Assembly (NCBI GenBank): GCA_028112705.1 | Contig: JAOGYN010000006.1 | Coordinates: 29,293 to 93,292, forward strand | DNA from: GCA-002712045 sp028112705 | Lineage (GTDB): Bacteria; Pseudomonadota; Alphaproteobacteria; Rhodobacterales; Rhodobacteraceae | DNA length: 64,000 nucleotides | Direction: 5' to 3' | Shown: in pieces, positions 8,147 to 17,026 of the stretch | Layout of the letters: every line of letters begins with the position of its first letter | How positions within the stretch are numbered: position 1 is the first letter of the stretch | The notes under the pieces: model-generated | Seen by the model: the letters and a program-made list of their open reading frames with translations, nothing else | The model's database searches: none | What the model was told of the DNA's origin: nothing | Made by a program: the position numbers and the translations under genes

Positions 8147-8808
8147 AAATCAAGATCCACATAATGTATAGGTTGAGGGAACCCAGGTAAATGATCAGTG
8201 AGTAATGACCTAAAAGCAGGTCTTGATTTTATTTTTGCATACCAATCCTTAACCAGTGAGCTCCTATCCCAATCCACATCACAGCTATAATCAAGAACAG
8301 AAAAATGTGCTGCTGCTGTAAAATCAGCCAAGCTCATATCATTCCCAGCTAACCATTTTCTGTTTTCAAGCAATTTTGACATGTAATCTATATGGAATTT
8401 AATATTCAGCATCCCTGATTTCACTTTTTTTGCCTCTGGAAAACCACCTCCAATAATTTTTTTTGTGATGCGTTCATAAAATAATTTACGAGTCACTTCC
8501 CTATTGAATTTATCATCGAACCAAAACATTAATCTTCTTGCCTCTGCACGGCCCTCAGGGTCAACTGGAAGTAATTCAGAAACTGGATGTTTTTCATTCA
8601 AATACTCACAGATTGCAGAAGATTCTGCTAAAGTAATATTTTTATTTTGTAAGACAGGAACTTGGCCAGATGGATTCAAAATAAGAAAGTCACTTCTTTT
8701 CTCCCAATATTTTTCTTCTATCAATTCAAATTCTAATTTTTTTTCTGATAATACCAATCTCACTTTTCTACAAAATGGAGAAAACGGTGCGTGATACAAA
8801 CGAAACAT
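8143..8808 (-). CDS. Glutathione S-transferase family protein
   Basis: This encodes a 221-residue soluble glutathione transferase: a thioredoxin-fold N-terminal half (LYHAPFSPFCRKVRLVLSEK, then NPSGQVPVL and ESSAICEYL, which bind glutathione) and an all-helical C-terminal half with WLAGNDMSLADFTAAAH. The C in SPFC occupies the usual catalytic position. ATG at 8808 is preferred over the TTG one codon upstream because AGGA lies eight bases before it. It is the first gene of a coupled set with queG and the SDR gene. Substrate unknown. Confidence 0.88.
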   Translation of the reverse strand: MFRLYHAPFSPFCRKVRLVLSEKKLEFELIEEKYWEKRSDFLILNPSGQVPVLQNKNITLAESSAICEYLNEKHPVSELLPVDPEGRAEARRLMFWFDDKFNREVTRKLFYERITKKIIGGGFPEAKKVKSGMLNIKFHIDYMSKLLENRKWLAGNDMSLADFTAAAHFSVLDYSCDVDWDRSSLVKDWYAKIKSRPAFRSLLTDHLPGFPQPIHYVDLDF

Positions 8809-8926
8809 CAATTAAATCCTAGATAATTTAAAACAAATTTAACCTTCGTATGTAATGAAGATCAATCCTGAATATACATGTTATTTAAAATCTAGTTATA
8901 TTAAAAACCATTTTTAAAAACAATTA

Positions 8927-11900
8927 TTATGCCCTGACGTTTGATTCACCCACATTTAGCGAAATTGGGAAAGGTATATGAGTTAACATTTCTTTTGGAC
9001 ATATTTGTAAAAAGGCCATTTTTTCAATTTCCCAGTTATCTAAAATATTTGAACCTTTCACACTACCAGTTTCTCTTACGTGTTCTTCAATTAGAACCTT
9101 CAGTTGGTCTACCCAATAATCAACCAATAAATCAGCTATAACTAAAGTTTCTAAGTTGATTTGCAGTTTTGCTATTTTTTGAGGATCATAAATATAAGCC
9201 ATTCCACCAGTCATACCTGCTCCAAAATTTGAACCAATTGAGCCAAGAATTACTGCGATTCCACCAGTCATGTATTCACAACCATTAGTACCGCACCCTT
9301 CAATAACCACATGTGCTCCAGAATTTCTAACAGCAAATCGCTCACCAGCACGGCCAGAAGCAAATAACTTTCCATCAGTCGCACCATACAAAACAGTGTT
9401 TCCAATTATAGTATTATTATGGGGAATTAATAAAGATGACACATGAGGTTTTATTGTAATTATACCTCCCGAAAGTCCTTTACCTACGTAATCATTTGAT
9501 TCACCAGTAACTTCAATTTTTATACCCGAAACAAGAAAAGCTCCTAATGATTGGCCTGCAGATCCCGTTAATTTGAGGGTTAATTGGTTAGATTGAAGTT
9601 CATTATTCATTCCAAATTTATTAACTACATGACTAGAAGCTCTTGTGCCTATTGTTCGATCAGTATTTTTTACTGCATAAGATAATTGCATTTTTTCACC
9701 ATATTGAAAAAATCTAGCAGCATCATTGATAACTTGAATATCTAAAGTATCATCAACTTCTGTCCTATTTCGCGATCGATTTAAATGTGCTTCCTTTGCA
9801 CCATCAACCATTATTAACATTGGATTTAAATCCAAATCATCCAAATGAGCAGAGCCTCTACTCACTTGGTGTAACAAGTCAACTCGCCCCACCACTTCAT
9901 CTAACGAATGCGCTCCTATGCTGGCAAGTATCTCCTGAACTTCCTGGGCATAAAAGGTTATTAAATGTACTACTTTTTCTGCTGAACCAGAAAATTTATC
10001 TCTAAGTTTTTCGTCCTGTGTACAAACTCCAACTGGACAGGTGTTTGATTGGCATTGACGAACCATGATACAACCCATCGCAATTAAAGCAGCTGTTCCT
10101 ATACCAAACTCTTCCGCTCCCATCATCGCCGCCATTACTATATCACGACCTGTTCGCAATCCACCGTCTGTTCTCAAGGTTATCCGCTCACGCAGATTAT
10201 TCATTGACAACACTTGATGCGCTTCAGTTAATCCCATTTCCCATGGCAACCCAGCATATTTAATTGACGTGGCTGGTGAGGCTCCAGTTCCACCATTATG
10301 TCCAGATATTAAAATTATATCTGCTTTTGCTTTAGCAACACCCGCCGCAATAGTACCAACCCCACTCGCTGCTACCAACTTTACCGTAACTTTACACACT
10401 GGGTTAATCTGCTTGAGATCATAAATTAGTTGTGCCAAATCCTCGATAGAATAGATATCATGATGTGGGGGAGGGGAAATTAATGTTACACCTTTTGTAC
10501 TATGCCTTAATCTGGCAATTAGTTCAGTAACTTTTATCCCAGGAAGTTGTCCACCCTCGCCTGGTTTGGCACCCTGAGCTACTTTTATTTCTAATTCCTC
10601 ACATCGATTCAAATATTCTGCAGTCACACCAAAACGACCAGATGCAACTTGCTTTATTTTAGCAGAAGGATTGTCACCGTTTGGATCAGGGTAAAAATGT
10701 TGGGGATCTTCACCACCCTCACCACTATCAGATTTAGCCCCAATCCTATTCATTGCTATGTTTAAAGTTTTATGAGCTTCTGGTGAAAGAGCACCCAAAG
10801 ACATTCCTGGTGTAACAAAGCGCTTTCGAATAGATGTTATACTTTCCACAGCGTCTAATGGAATTGGATCTCTTAAAGATTTTATATCTAATAAATCTCT
10901 CAAATGAATAGGTGGGTTTGATTGCATTTTTTTTGAATATTGCTTCCACAAATCAAAAGACCCTTTTTGACATGCCGCCTGCATTAAATGCATCGTTTGA
11001 GCTTCCCAAGCATGTTTTTCACCGCTTTGACGAGATTTGTAAAATCCGCCAATAGGTAAAATATCTTGCCCCAGACTCCAGCCTTTTGTGTGAATTTCAA
11101 CAACTTTCTTCTGTATGCCGGTAATTCCAATTCCAGAAATTCGACTCTGCATTCCTGGAAAATACTCCGCCACCATCGATCGCGACAAGCCAACAGCCTC
11201 AAAATTTAATCCCCCTCGATATGAGGAAATTATTGAAATTCCCATCTTTGCCATAATTTTCAACAGACCTTGATCAATTGCAGCCTGATATCTCTTAATA
11301 TTTTCTGTAATGGTACCTTGGAGTAACTTACGGGACACCCTGTCAGCTATGCTATCCTGTGCCAAATAAGCATTAACTGTCGTTGCCCCAGATCCAATCA
11401 AAACTGCGAAATAATGTGGATCAATACACTCAGCAGATTGCACATTTAACGAGCAAAAGGTTCTTAATCCCTGCTTTGTTAACCACGAATGGATAGCGGA
11501 TGTGGCTAAAATCATTGGAACAGCAATTCTATTGGCACTTTGCATTTTGTCGGTCAATATCAAATGGCCAGCCCCTGAGCGAATTGCATCCTCTGCCTCA
11601 ACTTTCAATCGATCCAATGATTTGGAAAGAGCGTTTACTCCCAATCCGGCATCAAAAGAGCAATCAATAGTGATAGCATCCTCTCCAAAAATATTAATCA
11701 TTTTTGAAAATTTTGCATTACCTACAAACGGGCTATCCAAAACAAGTATTTCAGTTTGGCTACTATCTTGATCTAAAACATTCTTTAAATTTCCAAATCT
11801 AGTTTTTAAACTCATAACCCGATTTTCTCTCAAGCTGTCTATTGGTGGATTTGTAACTTGGGAAAAGTTTTGGCGGAAATAATGAGATAATGGACGGTAT

Positions 11901-13459
11901 TGTTTGGAAAGAACAGCTGATGGAGTGTCATCACCCATAGAAGCGAGCGTTTCTTTTCCATCTTCAGCCATGGGAGCAAGTATAGTTTCTAAATCTTCAA
12001 TAGAATAACCAGCAGCCATTTGACGGTGACGTAATTCTTTACCAAAAAAGCATTGGAATTCTTTACCTTTAGTTACTTTTTCCAAATCAATAATTTTACT
12101 TGCCCAATCGTCAAATGGTGCAGAATTAGCTAATTCATTTTTCAGATCTCTATCATGCAAAAGTATTCCTCTATCCAAATCTACCGCAATCATCTCACCC
12201 GGACCTAATGCGCCCTTCTCAATAACCTCACTCTCATTAACTGAAACCATTCCTGCTTCTGAGCCAGCAATCAGTAATCCATCTCCAGTGACAACGTAAC
12301 GCATTGGCCTAAGGCCACTTCGATCAAGACCAGCAGCAACCCACCGCCCATCAGTCATTGCAATGGCTGCTGGACCATCCCATGGCTCCATAACAGAATT
12401 ACAATATGCATACATGTTTTGCCATTTTTTTGGCATCTCTGCGGTTAACTTAGACCAACTTTCTGGAATCATCATGGTCTTTGCCATTGGTGCGTTTCTT
12501 CCACCCCTAACCATCATTTCAAAAACTGCGTCTAATGCAGCAGAATCAGAAGAACCAGCTGAAATAATAGGTTTTATATCCTCTGCATAATTGCCAAATG
12601 TCGCGCCAGCCATGCGAATTTCATGGCTTTTCATCCAATTTAAATTTCCTTTAAAAGTATTAATTTCACCATTATGAGCTAACATTCTGAATGGTTGTGC
12701 AAGCCACCACTGTGGAAAAGTATTAGTTGAATATCGCTGATGGTATATGGCAAATGTACTTTGAAACCGCTCGTCTTGAAGATCGGGATAAAATTCAGCA
12801 ACTTGTTCAGCAAGCATCATCCCTTTGTAGATTATTGATCTACAACTTAGTGAAGCAACATATAAGTCTTTCATACCAAGTGCTTGCTTTTCAATCCGTC
12901 GGCGAATAACATAAAGCTCTCGCTCAAATGTCTCTTCTTCAACTCCTTTAGAGTTAGAAATTAAGATTTGCTCAATTTCTGGACGAGTTAAATTCGCTTT
13001 TTCTCCAAGACAGGAAACTTTAACAGGAACATGGCGCCAACCATAAATTGAGTAACCCATTTTTAGGATCTCAGATTCGATAATAGTCCGGCAAGCTTCT
13101 TGTGCCCCAAAATCAATTCTAGGTAAAAAAACCATTCCAACTGCTATTAATTCATTCATTTTGGGCTCATGCCCTGTTCTACGAATTTGATCATAAAAAA
13201 ATGGAACAGGGATTTGCAGATGGATGCCAGCACCATCTCCTGTTTTACCATCTGCATCTACCGCACCACGATGCCAAACAGCTTTTAAAGCATTGATACC
13301 ATTTTCAACGACTTTCCTTGATGGTTTAGCGTTTATTGAAACAACCAAACCAACTCCACAAGAAGAATGCTCATCCTCTTCAGTATACATACCGTACTGA
13401 GATACATATTTTCTCATTGATTCTTGATTAGAAACCCAGTTTTTTTTATTTTTTTTCAT
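8927..13459 (-). CDS. gltB: Glutamate synthase (NADPH) large subunit
   Basis: This encodes a 1510-residue protein that makes two glutamates from glutamine and 2-oxoglutarate with GltD. The N-terminal Ntn amidotransferase nucleophile would be C34 (SSCGVG), exposed after removal of a short propeptide. The central and FMN-binding synthase domains carry SDSGEGGEDP, SGHNGGTGASP and the 3Fe-4S motif CIMVRQCQSNTCPVGVC; the C-terminal GXGXG beta-helix follows. A TTG at 13477 is possible but would lie inside gltD; the ATG at 13459 begins four bases after the gltD stop. Clear terminator structure after the gene was not found. Confidence 0.97.
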   Translation of the reverse strand: MKKNKKNWVSNQESMRKYVSQYGMYTEEDEHSSCGVGLVVSINAKPSRKVVENGINALKAVWHRGAVDADGKTGDGAGIHLQIPVPFFYDQIRRTGHEPKMNELIAVGMVFLPRIDFGAQEACRTIIESEILKMGYSIYGWRHVPVKVSCLGEKANLTRPEIEQILISNSKGVEEETFERELYVIRRRIEKQALGMKDLYVASLSCRSIIYKGMMLAEQVAEFYPDLQDERFQSTFAIYHQRYSTNTFPQWWLAQPFRMLAHNGEINTFKGNLNWMKSHEIRMAGATFGNYAEDIKPIISAGSSDSAALDAVFEMMVRGGRNAPMAKTMMIPESWSKLTAEMPKKWQNMYAYCNSVMEPWDGPAAIAMTDGRWVAAGLDRSGLRPMRYVVTGDGLLIAGSEAGMVSVNESEVIEKGALGPGEMIAVDLDRGILLHDRDLKNELANSAPFDDWASKIIDLEKVTKGKEFQCFFGKELRHRQMAAGYSIEDLETILAPMAEDGKETLASMGDDTPSAVLSKQYRPLSHYFRQNFSQVTNPPIDSLRENRVMSLKTRFGNLKNVLDQDSSQTEILVLDSPFVGNAKFSKMINIFGEDAITIDCSFDAGLGVNALSKSLDRLKVEAEDAIRSGAGHLILTDKMQSANRIAVPMILATSAIHSWLTKQGLRTFCSLNVQSAECIDPHYFAVLIGSGATTVNAYLAQDSIADRVSRKLLQGTITENIKRYQAAIDQGLLKIMAKMGISIISSYRGGLNFEAVGLSRSMVAEYFPGMQSRISGIGITGIQKKVVEIHTKGWSLGQDILPIGGFYKSRQSGEKHAWEAQTMHLMQAACQKGSFDLWKQYSKKMQSNPPIHLRDLLDIKSLRDPIPLDAVESITSIRKRFVTPGMSLGALSPEAHKTLNIAMNRIGAKSDSGEGGEDPQHFYPDPNGDNPSAKIKQVASGRFGVTAEYLNRCEELEIKVAQGAKPGEGGQLPGIKVTELIARLRHSTKGVTLISPPPHHDIYSIEDLAQLIYDLKQINPVCKVTVKLVAASGVGTIAAGVAKAKADIILISGHNGGTGASPATSIKYAGLPWEMGLTEAHQVLSMNNLRERITLRTDGGLRTGRDIVMAAMMGAEEFGIGTAALIAMGCIMVRQCQSNTCPVGVCTQDEKLRDKFSGSAEKVVHLITFYAQEVQEILASIGAHSLDEVVGRVDLLHQVSRGSAHLDDLDLNPMLIMVDGAKEAHLNRSRNRTEVDDTLDIQVINDAARFFQYGEKMQLSYAVKNTDRTIGTRASSHVVNKFGMNNELQSNQLTLKLTGSAGQSLGAFLVSGIKIEVTGESNDYVGKGLSGGIITIKPHVSSLLIPHNNTIIGNTVLYGATDGKLFASGRAGERFAVRNSGAHVVIEGCGTNGCEYMTGGIAVILGSIGSNFGAGMTGGMAYIYDPQKIAKLQINLETLVIADLLVDYWVDQLKVLIEEHVRETGSVKGSNILDNWEIEKMAFLQICPKEMLTHIPFPISLNVGESNVRA

Positions 13460-13463
13460 CTTT

Positions 13464-14900
13464 TTACTCAGCTGCAATATTTAATGACGTGTTAAGTTTA
13501 TGAATTATATTTTCAGCAACCTCTTGTCCGTCTTTAATTGCCCATACAACCAATGATGCACCTCTAGAAATATCTCCTATCGCAAAAACATTTTTTTTAT
13601 TTGTTGAATGAGTTCGAAAATCAGTTTTGATTGTACCCCAACGAGTAGTTTCAAGCTCCGGATAGTCCCATAAAGATTTAATATCCTCAGGATCAAATCC
13701 TAAAGCTTTTATTACAACATCAGTTTCCTCAATATAAGTTGAATCCTCAATCTCTTCTGGAAATTGTCTCCCTGTCTCATCAGCTAACCCAAGTCGCATA
13801 TTAGAAACTCGTACACCACTAACAACTTCACTTCCTATAAACCCTGTTGGAGATGATAGCCAAACAAACTCAACTCCTTCTTCTTCAGCATTCTGGACTT
13901 CTCGTTGGGAGCCAGGCATATTATTGCGGTCCCGTCGATAAAGACATTTGACCGACTTTGCCCCTTGCCGGACAGCAGTTCTCACACAATCCATTGCGGT
14001 ATCTCCACCACCAATAACGACAACTTTTTTTCCCTTTAAGTTTAATTTACCATTATCAAAGTCAATTACTTTATCGCCAAAACCTTTGCGATTAGATGCG
14101 GATAAATAATCTAATGCCTTAACCATATTTACCATATTTGTAGAATTTTGGTTAAGCTCACGAGATTTATAAACTCCTGTAGCAATTATTGTCGCATAAT
14201 GGGTTTTTTCAATTTGATCAAATGAGATGTCCTTGCCAACACAACAGTTTAATTGAAAATCAACGCCACTCTCTTCTAACTGCTTTACTCTTCGAATAAC
14301 CACATCTTTTTCCAACTTAAATCCAGGAATACCGTAAGTCATTAGGCCACCAGCTCTATCATACCTATCAAAAATCGTTACTTGTACTCCGCCTTGGCGT
14401 AAAATAGCCGCTGCCGCTAATCCACCTGGTCCAGCACCAATGATAGCAACTTTTTCAGGTCGCTCAATATTTGGAATTATTGGTTTTATCCAACCTTTTT
14501 TCCAAGCCGTGTCAGTAATATATTTCTCAATTGAGCCTATTGTTACTGTGCCATGACCAGATTTCTCTATAACACAATTTCCTTCGCATAGACGATCTTG
14601 GGGGCAAATCCGGCCACAAATTTCAGGAAATGCATTAGTATCCTGACTTAATTCATATGCTTCTTTTAATCTTCCTTGTGTAGTTAATCTAAGCCAATCA
14701 GGAATATTATTGTGAAGTGGGCAATGAGATTGACAGTAAGGTACGCCACATTGACTACACCTACTTGCTTGGTCATTAGCTTTTTCCTCAGGGTAGTCCT
14801 GATAAATTTCACTAAAGTCATTCGTTCTGCCTTGAGAAACCCGTTTTACTGGCATTTCTAAATCAATATTTATAAATTTTAGCATCGGATCAGTAGACAT
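13464..14900 (-). CDS. gltD: Glutamate synthase small subunit
   Basis: This encodes a 478-residue flavoprotein that takes electrons from NADPH and passes them through 4Fe-4S clusters to GltB. Cysteine clusters CSQCGVPYCQSHCP (about residues 47-60) and CGRICPQDRLCEGNC (about 95-109) bind iron-sulfur; GAGPGGLAAAAILR (about 154-167) binds FAD and GGGDTAMDCVRTAVRQGA binds NADPH. It precedes gltB by four bases, so the pair should be one transcript read leftwards from the divergent promoter region shared with uppP (14901-15082). Confidence 0.97.
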   Translation of the reverse strand: MSTDPMLKFINIDLEMPVKRVSQGRTNDFSEIYQDYPEEKANDQASRCSQCGVPYCQSHCPLHNNIPDWLRLTTQGRLKEAYELSQDTNAFPEICGRICPQDRLCEGNCVIEKSGHGTVTIGSIEKYITDTAWKKGWIKPIIPNIERPEKVAIIGAGPGGLAAAAILRQGGVQVTIFDRYDRAGGLMTYGIPGFKLEKDVVIRRVKQLEESGVDFQLNCCVGKDISFDQIEKTHYATIIATGVYKSRELNQNSTNMVNMVKALDYLSASNRKGFGDKVIDFDNGKLNLKGKKVVVIGGGDTAMDCVRTAVRQGAKSVKCLYRRDRNNMPGSQREVQNAEEEGVEFVWLSSPTGFIGSEVVSGVRVSNMRLGLADETGRQFPEEIEDSTYIEETDVVIKALGFDPEDIKSLWDYPELETTRWGTIKTDFRTHSTNKKNVFAIGDISRGASLVVWAIKDGQEVAENIIHKLNTSLNIAAE

Positions 14901-15082
14901 TTGGGCTCTTTTTTTGACTTGAATAATCTTTTTACAGTATAAATATAAAAAAATAAAGTAAATAATGGAAAGATTACTGACCTATTTGGCATATATATTC
15001 AAATTATTATACATATCATTGGCCGTATATTAAAATTTATGGCAGTATTACTGACATATAGTGCTTAATAGATTATCAAGTT

Positions 15083-15922
15083 ATGGTACCGTCGTACGAA
15101 TCGTTGGATACAAAATCATTGACCTTTTACCACTTACTTTCATTAGCATTAATCCAAGGGATTACTGAGTTTTTGCCTATATCGTCTTCTGGGCACTTAA
15201 TTCTTTTACCAAGCTTTACGAATTTTCCTGATCAGGGCCTTTTGATTGATGTTTCAGTTCATGTGGGGACGCTACTAGCCGTTATTATATATTTTTTTAG
15301 AGACAGCCTATCAATTTTAAAGGGATTTTCTGATTTGGCGACTGGAAACAGACACTCTGTGCCAGCACAGCTTACGAAGTTTCTAATTTGGGCTACTATA
15401 CCAGTTATTATATTAGGTTTAATTTTAAAAATAACTGATATTATTGATCTTCTAAGGAATATAAAAGTAATAGGTTGGACAATGATAATCTTTGGGGTTT
15501 TTCTATACTTGGCTGACCGCTTTAGTTTTAGTAAGAAAATTAATCTAAACTACAGCATAAAAGAAGCACTCATTATGGGGCTTTGGCAATCTGTGGCTTT
15601 AATTCCTGGAACCTCAAGATCTGGCGCCACAATAACTGCCGCTCGAATACTTGGATATAAACGAAAAAGCGCTGCAAGAATTGCAATGTTGATGTCAATC
15701 CCAACAATTCTGGCTTCTGGGTCATTAGAAATAATTGATGTATGGCACAAAGTAGATTTTAATCATTTCAATGACGCCATAATAGTAATTTGCCTTAGTT
15801 TTATCTTCGCTTTTTTAACGTTAACTATTATGATGCGATTATTGAACTCAATAAGCTTCACACCTTATGTAATTTATCGAATATTATTAGGAGTATTATT
15901 ATTGGCAATTGCCTATAATTAA
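15083..15922 (+). CDS. uppP: Undecaprenyl-diphosphate phosphatase UppP (BacA)
   Basis: This encodes a 279-residue inner-membrane protein that removes one phosphate from undecaprenyl diphosphate, recycling the lipid carrier for peptidoglycan. Both family motifs are present: QGITEFLPISSSGHLILLP near residues 24-42 and PGTSRSGATITAARILG near 174-190, with about eight hydrophobic segments. The N-terminus has some 15 residues before the first helix; a shorter start is possible, but no better one is seen. It is divergent from gltD and overlaps the stop of the convergent NDUFA9-like gene by four bases. Confidence 0.96.
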   Translation: MVPSYESLDTKSLTFYHLLSLALIQGITEFLPISSSGHLILLPSFTNFPDQGLLIDVSVHVGTLLAVIIYFFRDSLSILKGFSDLATGNRHSVPAQLTKFLIWATIPVIILGLILKITDIIDLLRNIKVIGWTMIIFGVFLYLADRFSFSKKINLNYSIKEALIMGLWQSVALIPGTSRSGATITAARILGYKRKSAARIAMLMSIPTILASGSLEIIDVWHKVDFNHFNDAIIVICLSFIFAFLTLTIMMRLLNSISFTPYVIYRILLGVLLLAIAYN

Positions 15923-16896
15923 TTGTCTCCAGCACTTTCATGTATACTAGTATATTGGCCATACGGGCGGTACTGATATAAATAACTTTCTAAAATAGCA
16001 TCCATTGATTGTGGCGTTATTCCAAAATCAACAAATGTTCCTACGTTATTTGTTACGATATTATCTAAAGCTAATTGCTTTACTTGATCACGAGTTATTA
16101 TAAAGTTCTTAAAAATATTAAAGGAGATAATTTGAAGCATATCCAAATTATAAGATAAAATCTTTGCAGCTATCATAGGTTGATTAATGATCATTTTTTT
16201 TCGTCTAACAACTTTAAGCATTCTCTCAATCAATTTTCTAAAAGTTTCAATGTCAGGTCCCCCAAGCTCATAAATACCATTTGGAACCTCCCCTAACGCG
16301 GCACTTGATGCTGCTAGAGCCACATCATCAACATAAACAGGTTGAAAAGAAGTGTCAGCACCAATCAAAGGTAAAACAGGCGATATTCTAGACATTGCTG
16401 CAAAACGGTTAAAAAAACCATCTTCAACGCCAAAAACGATTGAGGGTCTTAATATCACTGCAGTAGGAAAGGCCTTTAATACAGACTTCTCTCCTTCTCC
16501 TTTGGTTCGCGCAGAAATACTTTCAGAATTTGTATTAGCACCAATTGCAGAGATATGTACTAAACGCTCAACTCCTTCAATTGATGAAAGCCTAGCAATG
16601 CGTTCAGCGCCTTGGACTTGAACTGACTGAAATTTTTGACGCCTATCTTCAAGCAGTATTCCAACACAGTTAATAACCACTTTAGCACCTTTAATCGCTT
16701 TTCTAGTACTTTCTTCATCTCGTATATTTGCCAAAACTGGTTCAACCTGCCCCACGCCACCATAAGTACGGGCGAATAAAGCTTCATTAGGACGGCGCAC
16801 AGCCACCCTAACTCTCCAACCTTGCCGGGCCATTCGAGATGCTATGTAACGCCCTAAAAATCCTGAACCACCAAAAATTGTTACGAGATTAGACAT
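15919..16896 (-). CDS. Complex I NDUFA9-family NAD(P)-binding protein
   Basis: This encodes a 325-residue atypical SDR protein. The N-terminal TIFGGSGFLGRYIASRMARQ binds a nucleotide, RPSIVFGVEDGFFNRFA and QPVYVDDVA are typical of the NDUFA9/39-kDa complex I accessory family found in alphaproteobacteria, and ELGGPDIETFRKLIE follows. In mitochondria and Paracoccus-type complexes such a protein is a peripheral complex I subunit; whether this one binds the complex encoded at 53467-64000 is inference. ATG at 16896 is preceded by AAAGG eight bases upstream. Its stop overlaps that of uppP on the other strand. Confidence 0.85.
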   Translation of the reverse strand: MSNLVTIFGGSGFLGRYIASRMARQGWRVRVAVRRPNEALFARTYGGVGQVEPVLANIRDEESTRKAIKGAKVVINCVGILLEDRRQKFQSVQVQGAERIARLSSIEGVERLVHISAIGANTNSESISARTKGEGEKSVLKAFPTAVILRPSIVFGVEDGFFNRFAAMSRISPVLPLIGADTSFQPVYVDDVALAASSAALGEVPNGIYELGGPDIETFRKLIERMLKVVRRKKMIINQPMIAAKILSYNLDMLQIISFNIFKNFIITRDQVKQLALDNIVTNNVGTFVDFGITPQSMDAILESYLYQYRPYGQYTSIHESAGDN

Positions 16897-17000
16897 CAAC
16901 TAAACCTTTCTAGAATATTGTGTTGAATTACTAGTAAGATAAGCACCACGCAAGCCTAAACATATTCATTAATGGTATTCTGAATAAAATCTACACAAAA

Positions 17001-17015
17001 GAACAAAACGTGAAT
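17001..17015 (+). promoter_or_regulatory. Candidate LexA (SOS) box upstream of dnaE2
   Basis: The sequence GAAC-N7-GAAT ends 11 bases before the dnaE2 start codon. The alphaproteobacterial LexA site is GTTC-N7-GTTC, i.e. GAAC-N7-GAAC on the other strand, so this matches seven of eight defined bases. dnaE2 is a usual SOS gene in alphaproteobacteria, which makes the match credible, but chance occurrence cannot be excluded. Confidence 0.5.
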
Positions 17016-17026
17016 ATAGTATTGAA

